This document shows, in pieces, positions 25,848 to 34,292 of a DNA stretch of 64,000 nucleotides. Positions within the stretch are counted from its first letter, which is position 1; every line of letters begins with the position of its first letter. The stretch comes from JBBRHQ01 sp963781345 (GTDB taxonomy: Bacteria > Actinomycetota > Thermoleophilia > Solirubrobacterales > 70-9), in the NCBI GenBank assembly GCA_963781345.1, contig CAWAFQ010000014.1, positions 620,001-684,000 of the forward strand, read 5' to 3'. The position numbers and the translations under genes are program-made. The notes below the pieces were generated by a model. The model did not search any database. It was not told the origin of the DNA and worked only from the letters and a program-made list of their open reading frames with translations.

Positions 25848-26777
25848 TCAGTTGTGCTCGCAGTAGGCGTAGGCCGTGATCTCGCCGTCGGCGACGTTGC
25901 CCTGAAAAGGGGTGTAGTAGAAACCGCCGAGGGCCCAGGCGCGCGAGCCCCGCGGGGCCGAGGAGTCAAACAGGGGCAGGACGTAATCGGTGGGTGTCGG
26001 ACCGTCGAAGCTCGGGGATGCCTTGAAGCCGCCGGAGACCGTGTGCCAGCGCGTCGGGCACCGCGCGACGGTGTCGGCCCGCGCCCCGTAGGTGAGCGAA
26101 ATCGTCTTAGACGCCGTCTTCGACTCGGCGCTGCCGGTCGCACACAGCGCATACGCGGTCACCTTGCCGGTTGTCACGTTCGGGGTGAGATTGACGTTGG
26201 CAACGGTCACCCGCCAGTCGCGGCTGCCGAACTTGCGCGACTCGAGCGCCACCACCAGCGGCCCAGCGGCCGGAAGCGGCGTGAAGTGAAAAGTCGGGGT
26301 GACGCTGTAACCGCCGCCTACCAGGCGCCTTGTCGGCGGACAGCGCGGCTGCAGCCTTGTCGCGACCGTCGGGTCGACGTCGGCCGAGTCGGTTACGACA
26401 CTCACCGACCTGATCCCGGGTTGGCAGCGCGCGAACGCGGTCAGGGTCGTCGCCGGCGCGCTGCCGAAGCTCGGGGTGGCGATGTGCCAGGAGCGCTTGC
26501 CGCTCGGCATCGTCACCTGGGTGAAGCTGCGAGTGCCGGTGGGGGTCGGCGGCGGCTTGTAGCCGCCGGTCACCTGAAACCCGCCTCCGGTCGCCTTCGT
26601 TCCGCTCGGGCATTTCGCCGTCGCCCCGGCGCCTCCGGGGGTCACCAGGGAGGTCGGCTGTGTCGCGGTTGAACCCGCCCCGGCGCTGGCCGAGGCGGCG
26701 AGCGCACCACAGAGAGCGATCGTGGTGGCGCCCGTGGCCGCCCCGAGCCTGCGATTTGTCGGTCTTGCCCTGATCAT
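25848..26777 (-). CDS. Secreted protein with three internal repeats
   Basis: This 309-residue protein has a signal peptide (about 10-32, ATTIALCGALAASASAGAG). Three repeats follow, each opening with C-P and a Gly-Gly-(Gly/Phe/Tyr) motif (CPSGTKATGGGF, CPPTRRLVGGGY, CPTRWHTVSGGF) and closing with an A-Y/F-A-x-C (AFARC, AYALC, AYAYC). The paired cysteines suggest one disulfide per repeat. It is probably extracellular. I do not recognise an enzyme family; an adhesive or binding role is only a guess. Confidence 0.78.
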   Translation of the reverse strand: MIRARPTNRRLGAATGATTIALCGALAASASAGAGSTATQPTSLVTPGGAGATAKCPSGTKATGGGFQVTGGYKPPPTPTGTRSFTQVTMPSGKRSWHIATPSFGSAPATTLTAFARCQPGIRSVSVVTDSADVDPTVATRLQPRCPPTRRLVGGGYSVTPTFHFTPLPAAGPLVVALESRKFGSRDWRVTVANVNLTPNVTTGKVTAYALCATGSAESKTASKTISLTYGARADTVARCPTRWHTVSGGFKASPSFDGPTPTDYVLPLFDSSAPRGSRAWALGGFYYTPFQGNVADGEITAYAYCEHN

Positions 26778-26835
26778 GCCCCCCCGATGCGCGGTTCCCT
26801 GCGGTTTGCCGGTGGCCCGCAGGCTACCGTGCCGC

Positions 26836-27303
26836 TCAGTGCTCGTTGCGGCGGACGTGCCAGTGGACCGTGGCCGTGGCGACGACCTCGCCGTCGCCGT
26901 CGGTCAGCTCGACCTCGACCGGGAACTCGACCCGCCCGTCGCGGTCGAGGGCCGCGGTCTTCTCGTCGGGGTCAGCGAGCACCGCCGCGGCCTCGATCGG
27001 GCCCTCGGCGATCCGGACGTAGGAGATCTCGGCCGAGCGGGCCAGGGGAGTGATCTCCCCCAGCCGCTCGGCGAAGGCGCCGACGAAGGCGGCGCCAGAA
27101 GCGGTCTCGGCGACCGCGAACAGGCCTGCGGCGTGCTGCGAGCCGACGTGGTTGCGCATCGCCTCGTCGTCCGGCAGCCGCACGCGTCCGCTGCCCGGTC
27201 CGACCTCGAGGTACTCGAGGCCGAGGTGCCCGACCATCGGCACCGCCGCCGCGAGGCCGACGGCGAGCGCCTCGTAATCCACGGTCGGAGCCTCGTTCTC
27301 CAC
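26836..27303 (-). CDS. DUF4442 hotdog-fold thioesterase-like protein
   Basis: This 155-residue protein starts at GTG 27303, one base after the SDR stop. MVGHLGLEYLEVGPGSGRVRL, NHVGSQHAAGLFAVAE and a terminal VATATVHWHVRR are typical of the DUF4442/YiiD hotdog group. It likely hydrolyses or binds acyl-CoA. It follows an SDR and an SCP2-type thiolase on the same strand, which points to a lipid or acyl-CoA pathway. Confidence 0.83.
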   Translation of the reverse strand: MENEAPTVDYEALAVGLAAAVPMVGHLGLEYLEVGPGSGRVRLPDDEAMRNHVGSQHAAGLFAVAETASGAAFVGAFAERLGEITPLARSAEISYVRIAEGPIEAAAVLADPDEKTAALDRDGRVEFPVEVELTDGDGEVVATATVHWHVRRNEH

Positions 27304-27304
27304 G

Positions 27305-28210
27305 CTACTCCTTGGTGCTGACCGGCTCCGCCTCGGCCTCGGCACCCTCAGCGGCGCCGGCATCGGCGTCCGGGCCGCCCTTGGCGGCGCGCTCCTCGTA
27401 TGCGGCGCGCGCCGCCTGGTCGGGCTCGGCGAGGATCTTGTCGGCCTTCAGCACCTTCGCCATCTTCTCGCGACCACTCCTCGGGACGAGGCTCAAGGCC
27501 GTGACGATCGCCTTGGTCGAGCGCGGTACCCAGACCTCGAAGCGCCCGGTCTCGAGGGCGTCGGCGATCGCGTCGGCAACCTCCTCCGGCTCGAGCGTCT
27601 TGACGCCGCGGGCCTCCTGCAGTCCCGAGCCGAGCTCGGTGTTGACGACTGCGGGCATGACACAGTGGACCTCGATGTCGGTGCCGTCGAGCTCTGCCCG
27701 CACCGCCTCGCAGAGGCCGACGACCGCGAACTTGGTGGCGCAGTAGGTGGCGCCCCCGGGGAAGCCGGTCTTGCCGGCCTGGGAGGCGATGTTGACGATG
27801 TGGCCGCTGCCCCGGGGCTCCATCCGCGCCAGCGCCAGCTTCGTGCCGAGGATGACGCCGTGGATGTTGATGTCGATCATCCGGTGTGCGATGGCGTCGT
27901 CCTCATCGGCGAAGCGGCCGAGCGGCATGATCCCGGCGTTGTTGATGACGACGTCGACCGGCCCCAGCTGGCGCTCGGCCTCGTCGAGGAAGGCGCTGAA
28001 GGAATCCCGGTCGGTGACGTCGAGCTTGACCGCGACGGTGCCCCCGCCGAGCGAGGATGCCGTCTCCTCCGCCAGGGCGAGGTCGATGTCGCCGAGCGCG
28101 ACCCGGCAGCCCTTGCGGACCAGCGTCGTCGCCGTCGCCTTTCCTATTCCCCTGGCGCCGCCCGTGATCGCGACGACCTTGCCATGCAGTGAACGTCTTT
28201 CCTTTGCCAT
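27305..28210 (-). CDS. Short-chain dehydrogenase/reductase
   Basis: This is a classical SDR of 301 residues. The cofactor loop TGGARGIG is at about 16-23 and NNAG at about 90-93. The catalytic triad is Ser143, Tyr156 and Lys160 in IASQAGKTGF-PGGATYCATK. The C-terminal 40 residues are rich in Ala, Asp and Glu and probably disordered. ATG 28210 is chosen as the start. It sits between the thiolase gene upstream and the thioesterase downstream, so a role in oxidising or reducing an acyl-CoA or sterol-like intermediate is plausible. Confidence 0.9.
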   Translation of the reverse strand: MAKERRSLHGKVVAITGGARGIGKATATTLVRKGCRVALGDIDLALAEETASSLGGGTVAVKLDVTDRDSFSAFLDEAERQLGPVDVVINNAGIMPLGRFADEDDAIAHRMIDINIHGVILGTKLALARMEPRGSGHIVNIASQAGKTGFPGGATYCATKFAVVGLCEAVRAELDGTDIEVHCVMPAVVNTELGSGLQEARGVKTLEPEEVADAIADALETGRFEVWVPRSTKAIVTALSLVPRSGREKMAKVLKADKILAEPDQAARAAYEERAAKGGPDADAGAAEGAEAEAEPVSTKE

Positions 28211-28226
28211 CTGTTCGTAGCTCCTC

Positions 28227-29421
28227 TCAGCCCGCGGGCTGGTAGATCGTGACCACGGCGGCACCGCCGAGCCCGATGTTGTGTTGCAGCGCGACCTTGG
28301 CGCCATCTACCTGGCGCCTCTCTGCCTCGCCGCGAAGTTGCCAGTTCAGCTCGGAGCACTGGGCCAGGCCGGTAGCGCCCAGTGGGTGCCCCTTCGAGAT
28401 CAGGCCCCCGGACGGGTTGACAACCGGTCCCTCCCCGCCGTAGGTGGTCGCCTCGGCCTCGACCAGCTTGTGGCCCTCGCCCTCCTCGGCCAGGCCGAGC
28501 GCCTCGTAGGTGATCAGCTCGTTGGCGCTGAAGCAGTCGTGCAGCTCGATCACGTCGATGTCGTCGGGGCCGACGCCGGCCTCCTCGTAGGCCTTGGCAG
28601 CCGCGTCCTTCGACATTTCTGCGCCGACGATCTTGATCGAGCTGTGGTCCTCGAAGGTCGACGGCATGTCGGTGACCATAGCCTGACCGGCGATCTCGAT
28701 CGCGCGGTCCCAGAGGTCGTGCTCGTCGACGAAGCGCTCGGATGGCGACGACCGCGCACCCTGAGCCGTCAGAGGTCGGCGAGCACTGCAGCTTGGTCAG
28801 CGGCGAGTGGATCATCTTCGCCGACTTGATCTCCTCCAGCGAGTACTCCTGCTGGAACTGTGCGTAGGGATTGCTGACCGAGTGCTTGTGGTTCTTCCAC
28901 CCGATCCAGGCGAAGTGGTCGGGCTCGGAGCCGTAGCGCTCCATGTGCTCGCGCCCGGCGTTGCCGAACATCTGTGGCGCCGGCGGCGAGGCCTCCGGGT
29001 CGCGCACGGAGAACATCGCCTCGGCGTGCTTGTCGATCGGGTTGGTGCGGTCGGTCCACTTGACCCCGAGTGAGCCCTTCTCCATCTTCTCGAAGCCGAG
29101 CGCAAGCGCGCAGTCGGCGAGGCCGCCCTTGACCGACTGCCGCGCCAGGTAGAGCGCGCTGGAGCCGGTCGAGCAGTTGTTATTGACGTTGACGATCGGG
29201 ATCCCGGTCAGCCCGAGTCCGTAGACGGCTCGCTCCCCCGATGTGGATTCGCCGTAGCAGTAGCCGACAAAGGCCTGCTCGACCGCGTCGTAGGGGATGC
29301 GGGCGTCCTCGAGCGCCTTCGTCCCGGCCTCCAGCGCCATCTCCGGGTAGTCCCAGTCGCGGGCCCCGGGCTTCTCGAACTTCGTCATCCCGACGCCGAT
29401 CACATAGGTGCGGTTGCTCAA
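28227..29421 (-). CDS. SCP2-type thiolase / lipid-transfer acetyltransferase, one frameshift
   Basis: This protein of about 397 residues resembles SCPx-type thiolases. NNNCSTGSSALYLARQ holds the nucleophilic Cys, HDCFSANELITYE and GGLISKGHPLGATGLAQ supply the His and Cys-loop regions, and LTKLQCSPTSDGSG precedes the break. The frame shifts near 28743: dropping one base in 'ggatggcg' joins 'GCAVVA' to 'SERFVDEHDLW'. It should cleave 3-ketoacyl-CoA or a related substrate. The SDR and hotdog genes follow in the same direction. The break is most likely a sequence error. Confidence 0.84.
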
Positions 29422-29552
29422 ACTCTGCTCCTTGCTGGGTCACCCTGGTATTGGCCGGCCAGCCAAGAATCTAGCGGGCCGCACCCGCGGGTGCCCCCAG
29501 ATGACACTGCTGGCCGGGAATCCGCGCCTCCGGCGCCGGAGCTGCTGCTCGC

Positions 29553-31534
29553 TCAGACGAGGTCCGGGTCGGCCATCACCTCGACCATCGACGGTCCCGT
29601 GTGGGCGATTGCCTCGCGCAGCGCGTGATCGAGCTGGGAGCGCTCGGTGACGCGAATCCCAAGGGCGCCCGAGATTCGGGCGTACTCGGAGAAGTCGGGA
29701 TTGTGGAGCTCGGTCTCCCAGACGTCCCACTCGCCCGCCCGCTGCTCCTTGGAGATCTTCCCGAGCTGGCCGTTGTTGAGCGAGCACGTGGGTGATGTTC
29801 ATCCCGTGCTTGACGGCGGTCAGGATCTCGGCCATGTACTGGCCGAAGCCGCCGTCGCCGGTGACCGCAACGATCGGGCGCTCCCCGCCGGTCGCCGCCC
29901 AGGCGCCGATCGCCGCCGGGTAGCCGAAGCCGATCGAGCCGAGGTAGCCGGACATCAGCACCGCGCTGGCGCCGCGGCACTCGAAGTAGCGGCCGAACGA
30001 GTAGGTGTTGTTGCCGACGTCGACCGCGATCACCGCGTCGTCGGGCGATCTGGCGCTCAGGGCCGCGAAGATCGACAGCCGAGTTGACGCCGTGGCCGCG
30101 GTCGTCGCCGGCGCGGCTCGCCTTCTCGGCCGCGCCAGATCGCCCAGCGCCGCGCACGGCGCCGCGCTGGTCGTCGGTCGCCGGCTGCGCCGTCGAGCCC
30201 GCTCGGAGGCAGCTCGGCGGTGACCGCCGATCTCGCCCCAGACGGGCACCGTCGACGGGGTGGAACTTGCCGAGCTGCATCGGGTCGAAGTCGACCTGGA
30301 TGATCGGCTGGCCCGGGTAGATGCCGGTGTGGTTCGAGAACGACGCGCCCATCACCAGCAGCAGGTCGGCCTCGTTCATGAACCAGCTCGCGACCGGCGT
30401 GCCGCTGCGACCGAGCACGCCGCAGGCGAGCGGGTGGTCGTCGGGGATCTGTCCCTTCGCCTTGAACGTCGTGATCACCGGCGCGTCCAGGCGCTCGGCA
30501 AGCGCGATCACGGCCCATCGAGTCGCGGGCGCCGTGGCCGACGATGATCACCGGGCGCTTCGCCGTCGCCCATCAGCTTCAGCGGCCCGTTCGAGCGTCC
30601 TCCGGCGGGCGTGATCCCGGCGGCCGCCGACCCGGCCCTCGGGCGGCCCGGCCTCGGCGCCTCGGGCGCCGGGAGTCGTCTGCACGTCGTCGGGGAAGAT
30701 CAGGTGGGAGACGTCGCGGCGCGACGATCGCGTTCTTGCAGGCCAGGCCATCAGCTCGGCGTGCCGGCTCGCGGCAGCACCGGTCTGGCTCCAGCCGGCG
30801 ACCGAGCCGAAGGCGCCCGGCCAGGTCGACCTCCTGGAAGGCGCCCGGGCCGAGCACCTGGGAGTCGACCTGGCCGGTCAGCGCCAGCACCGGCGCCCGG
30901 TCGACCTTCGCGTCCCAGAGGCCGGTCAGCAGGTTGGTCGCACCGGGCCCGGCGATCGTCAGGCAGGCCGCCGGGCGGCCGGTGAGCTTGCCGTAGGCCG
31001 AGGCGGCGAAGGCGGCGGCGCCCTCGTGGCGGATGCCGATGTAGGTCGAGCTCGCCGGCGTCCACCTGGCGCCGAATCGCGTCGGCGAGGCCGAGGTTCG
31101 AGTGCCCGACCATGCCGAAGACGTGGCGCACGCCCCAGTTGACCATCGTCTCGGCCATCACGTCGCTGACGGTTCGGCGATGCGGTTCCGGCTCGACCCC
31201 GACGTAGACCTCGTCGTCGCGGATCTCCAGCGGGTAGGTGGTCGCCTCGTCGTCGAAACCCGGCGAGGTGCCGTCGAGCGGGCAGTAGTCGTAGCCGTGC
31301 CAGGGGCAGCGAAGCATCCCGTTCTCGATCGATCCCTCACCGAGCGGGTCCGCCCTGATGGGGACAGTGGTTGTCGAGTGCCGAGAACCGCCCGTCGTAG
31401 TGGACCAGTGCGACGCTCTTGTGGCCGGCGGCGACCGTCGTCACGCGGCCCTCGGGGAGGTCCGAGGCATCGAGGACCCGGTGCCATTCGAGGTCCCCGG
31501 CGGCGCCGTTGCCCGCGGTTGCGTTCTCGCTCAT
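29553..31534 (-). pseudogene. Rieske [2Fe-2S] domain fused to ThDP-dependent acetolactate-synthase-like enzyme, many frameshifts
   Basis: Reading across frames gives one protein of about 655 residues. The N-terminal 100 residues are a Rieske ferredoxin: CPHQGG ... CPWHGYDYCPLDG supplies the Cys-His and Cys-His cluster ligands. A ThDP enzyme follows: VFGMVGHSNLGLADAI, LALTGQVDSQVLGPGAFQEVDL, then a central domain with SFSNHTGIYPGQPIIQVDFDP, and a C-terminal GDGGFGQYMAEILTAVKHGM (ThDP-Mg motif). Single extra bases break the frame near 31345, 31060, 30820, 30780, 30745, 30718 and at several more sites down to about 29790. The ATG 31534 overlaps the stop of the gene upstream. The substrate is unknown; electron transfer from the Rieske domain to a flavin or ThDP intermediate is inferred. 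Confidence 0.78.
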
Positions 31535-32244
31535 CGGTCCTCCTTCATCCCTTCGAGTGCGTTTCTTCGCTCGAGGCCGAATTCAACCGCGGCCGCGACC
31601 GGGTCCTCGGCGGCGACCATCTCTCCGTAGCCGAGCTCGGCGCCGGTGAACCCGGAGCCGTTCCAGAGCTCGCCCGCGGGCTTCGCGCTCCAGGGGCCGA
31701 CGTAGAAGTAGGGCTCGGGATGGCTCTCATCTCCCGGTGAGAGGCCGTAGTTGGCACGCAGGCCGGAGCCGTCGGGTCCCATCTCTATCGCGATGTCGAA
31801 GTGTTCGGGCCAGAGCGTCGGCTCGGTCGGCTCATCACCGGGGCCTGCGGAGGCACGGATTCGCTCCAGCGCCGCCTCGCCGAGGGCGAAAGCCGCAGCG
31901 AGAGCCTCCGCGGCCGCCGGATCGAGGGCAAGCGGGTCGTCACTCAGCTCCTGGCCCTGGGGCATCCAGTCGGAGCCGATCTGCTGCGCCGCCGCGGCCA
32001 GCGAGGTGATCGGCGCCCGTTGCTCGGCACCGTCGCGGACGACGACCAGCTCGACGCCCTCGACCCTGATCTGGTTGTCATCGCTCCACTCCGGGGTGCC
32101 GAATCCACCGGGAGTGGACTGAAGCGAGAACTCGCCGGTGACGTGCTCGCGAGCCACCTTGATCACGTCCTCTGCGACCCGGTGAAGCGCCTCCCGGGTC
32201 GGCTCGAAGGGCTCCGGCAGCGGCGGCAACTCGATCTTGCTCAT
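31531..32244 (-). CDS. Conserved hypothetical protein upstream of the Rieske-ThDP gene
   Basis: This soluble, acidic protein of 237 residues has YFYVGPWSAKPAGELWNGSGF near its C-terminus and PTLWPEHFDIAIEM in the middle, both tryptophan-rich and conserved-looking. There is no signal peptide and no metal-binding cluster. I do not recognise the family. Its stop overlaps the start of the Rieske-ThDP gene, so it may be a partner in the same pathway. Confidence 0.78.
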   Translation of the reverse strand: MSKIELPPLPEPFEPTREALHRVAEDVIKVAREHVTGEFSLQSTPGGFGTPEWSDDNQIRVEGVELVVVRDGAEQRAPITSLAAAAQQIGSDWMPQGQELSDDPLALDPAAAEALAAAFALGEAALERIRASAGPGDEPTEPTLWPEHFDIAIEMGPDGSGLRANYGLSPGDESHPEPYFYVGPWSAKPAGELWNGSGFTGAELGYGEMVAAEDPVAAAVEFGLERRNALEGMKEDR

Positions 32245-32270
32245 GCGGTGCGGTCCGCTCCGCGGCCCCG

Positions 32271-32286
32271 GCGTTACACGTAACGC
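32271..32286. promoter_or_regulatory. Operator-like palindrome GCGTTAC-N2-GTAACGC
   Basis: Perfect 7-bp arms with a two-base centre lie in the divergent gap between the hypothetical gene (start 32244) and the ECF sigma gene (start 32313). Position and symmetry suit a dimeric regulator of either or both genes. The regulator is unknown. Confidence 0.45.
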
Positions 32287-32312
32287 TCTGCGCCCCGCCG
32301 GGACTTCGCCGT

Positions 32313-33065
32313 ATGGCGAGTCTCGCCCTCCGCGCGCCGTTGTTCCTGCCCCTGCGCGAAAAGCGCGATGATGGAGCCGTGGCGTGGTTGAGGAACAGGT
32401 TCGGCGCAGAGGCAGCGCCCGGCGCCGACTCCGAGGACACGGCGCTGGTCGAGGGCCTGCGCCGCGGGGATGAGGCGGCTTTCACCGAGCTGGTCGACCG
32501 CTACGGAGCCTCGATGCTGCGGGTCGCCCGCCTCCACGTCCGTGACCGGGCCGTCGCCGAGGAGGTCGTCCAGGAGACCTGGCTCGCGGTGCTGAACGGG
32601 ATCGACCGCTTCGAGGGGCGCTCGAGCCTCAAGACCTGGCTCTTTCGTATCCTCACGAACCGCGCCAAGACCCGCGGCGAGCGCGAGGGTCGCAGCGTCC
32701 CCTTCTCGGCGATCGCCGCGGCCGACGCTGCGGCCGAGGCGGACGCCGCGGTGGACGCCGACCGCTTCCAGGGCCCCGATGCTCCGCAATGGCCCTACCA
32801 CTGGTCGGCGCCGCCGCGAGCCTGGACCCAGGAGAAGGTGCTCGAGAAGGAGACCCTCGAGGTGGTCAAGACGGCGATCTCCGAGCTTCCCGACACCCAG
32901 CGGGAGGTGATCCGCCTGCGCGACGTCGAGGGCTGGAGCGCCGATGAGGTCGCCGATGCCCTCGAGCTCTCAGACGGCAACCAGCGGGTCCTGCTGCACC
33001 GCGCCCGCTCGAAGGTGCGGGCGGCGCTGGAGGGCTACCTGACACCGGAGCCGGGGGTCACGTGA
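32313..33065 (+). CDS. ECF-family RNA polymerase sigma factor
   Basis: This sigma factor has 250 residues, or about 228 if the in-frame GTG 32379 is used. Region 2 reads LVDRYGASMLRVARLHVRDRAVAEEVVQETW and includes FEGRSSLKTWLFRILTNRAK. Region 4 reads LPDTQREVIRLRDVEGWSADEVADAL. The linker between them is long and Ala-rich. The target promoters are unknown. Its stop overlaps the GTG of a zinc-finger anti-sigma gene, the usual sigma/anti-sigma pair. Confidence 0.92.
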   Translation: MASLALRAPLFLPLREKRDDGAVAWLRNRFGAEAAPGADSEDTALVEGLRRGDEAAFTELVDRYGASMLRVARLHVRDRAVAEEVVQETWLAVLNGIDRFEGRSSLKTWLFRILTNRAKTRGEREGRSVPFSAIAAADAAAEADAAVDADRFQGPDAPQWPYHWSAPPRAWTQEKVLEKETLEVVKTAISELPDTQREVIRLRDVEGWSADEVADALELSDGNQRVLLHRARSKVRAALEGYLTPEPGVT

Positions 33066-33313
33066 GCGTCGAGCTCGACGACATCACCTGCCGCGAGCTG
33101 GTCGAGCTGGTCAACGACTACATCGAGGGTGCGCTCTCCGACGCCGATCGCGCCCGCTTCGAGGCGCACCTCGGTATCTGCGAGGCCTGCGTCACCTACG
33201 TCGACCAGATCCGGATGACCATCGGGGCCAGCGGCCGGCTGACCGAGGAGCAGCTCGACCCGCAGGCCCGCGACGAGCTGCTCTCGGCCTTTCGCGGCTG
33301 GAAGCGACCCTAG
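33062..33313 (+). CDS. Zinc-finger (ZAS/zf-HC2) anti-sigma factor
   Basis: This 83-residue protein carries the anti-sigma zinc motif: Cys near residue 10 (TCRELVELVNDYIEGAL) and the HLGICEAC segment, giving His-x3-Cys-x2-Cys. It lacks a membrane segment, so it is a soluble ZAS protein that would hold the ECF factor inactive, possibly under redox control. It is translationally coupled to the sigma gene (GTGA overlap). Confidence 0.9.
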   Translation: MSVELDDITCRELVELVNDYIEGALSDADRARFEAHLGICEACVTYVDQIRMTIGASGRLTEEQLDPQARDELLSAFRGWKRP

Positions 33314-33385
33314 GCGGGGGCTTCAACCGCGACGGGCCAAGCGCGACGGCCCCCGATCGGGGGGATTGCGACCCCGACGACGGGT

Positions 33386-33414
33386 GGATTTCGACGGACA
33401 TATCGTCGAAATCC
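33386..33414. terminator. Hairpin between convergent genes
   Basis: GGATTTCGACG and CGTCGAAATCC form a perfect 11-bp stem around a 7-base loop 'gacatat'. It lies between the ends of the anti-sigma gene (33313) and the flavodoxin-like gene (33447), so it may terminate from both sides. No long U-tract is present. Confidence 0.5.
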
Positions 33415-33446
33415 GCCCCTCGGCGCCCGGTCCAGAAGACGGCGCC

Positions 33447-34103
33447 CTAGAGGTTGAGGTCTGAGCGCTTCGGCTGGAAGCCGGGGACGGTGTTTCCGTC
33501 GGGCGGGATCGGGTTCTCCTTGAGGATCCGCGCCAGGTGGACGACGTTGTGGGCCATCCAGCTCGCCGTCTTGTTGGTGTAGGCGCTCTCGGCGCCGCCG
33601 GCCTCGATGAACGAGGGCCCGGGGCCGGCGTCGCCGACCCAGTAGGTGTCGGCGTTCGGCGGGATCGCGAAGCCGAGGTGGGTCATGTTGAAAAGGGTCG
33701 TCTCGGCGCAGGCGTGGGCGCCGTCCTCGTTGCCGGTGACGACAACCCCTCCGACCTTGTTGTACATCGGGTACTGACCGACCTCGTTGGTCGAGTCATA
33801 TGTGCCGTCGAGGCGCTCGATCACCATCTGGATGACGCTGTTGCGAACGCCGAACCAGATCGACATGCCCATGATCACGATGTCGGCGGCGAGCATCTTC
33901 TCGAGGATCTGGGGCCACTCGTCGCCCTCCCCCATGTCGGAGACGACCCCGAAGGGGATGTTGAAGTCGACCGGCCGAATCACCTCCGAGGAGCAGTCGA
34001 GCGAGTCGAGGTGACCCCTGACAATGTCGATCAGCGCCTCGGTGTTCGAGACCTCCGGCGACTTCTTCAGCGTGCAGTTGAGAATAAGTGCATTTAGTTC
34101 CAT
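33447..34103 (-). CDS. Flavodoxin-like NAD(P)H-dependent FMN reductase family protein
   Basis: This 218-residue protein opens with ALILNCTLKKSPEVSNTEAL, an FMN-phosphate loop of the NADPH-dependent FMN reductase/WrbA type, followed by ADIVIMGMSIWFGVRNSVIQ and VVVTGNEDGAHAC. It probably uses FMN to reduce quinones, iron chelates or other acceptors. Its start is followed, on the other strand, by a repeat-bearing gap and the antiporter gene. Confidence 0.85.
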   Translation of the reverse strand: MELNALILNCTLKKSPEVSNTEALIDIVRGHLDSLDCSSEVIRPVDFNIPFGVVSDMGEGDEWPQILEKMLAADIVIMGMSIWFGVRNSVIQMVIERLDGTYDSTNEVGQYPMYNKVGGVVVTGNEDGAHACAETTLFNMTHLGFAIPPNADTYWVGDAGPGPSFIEAGGAESAYTNKTASWMAHNVVHLARILKENPIPPDGNTVPGFQPKRSDLNL

Positions 34104-34159
34104 GCTGCCCCAGTCCGAGGACCGCGCCTCGCGTTACACGCCGATCCATCCGTGCCGCC

Positions 34160-34292
34160 GGCAACCTCTGCGCGACTTGGTCCGTCTCAGACGCCGCGCC
34201 ATTTGCCGTCTGCAATGACGGCAGCCGCTGGGCGAATTGCTCTGTCTCGGTCTGTAACGACGGCAACCGCTGCACGACTTGCAGGCAATGAC
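34160..34292. repeat. Three imperfect direct repeats running into an antiporter start
   Basis: Units begin at 34160 (60 nt), 34220 (42 nt) and 34262 (31 nt). Each begins ggca-(a/g)-cc and ends with a form of 'tgcaatgacgg'. The last copy contains the ATG at 34288. A small hairpin TGCCGTC-tgcaat-GACGGCA lies at the junction of units 1 and 2. Confidence 0.55.
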
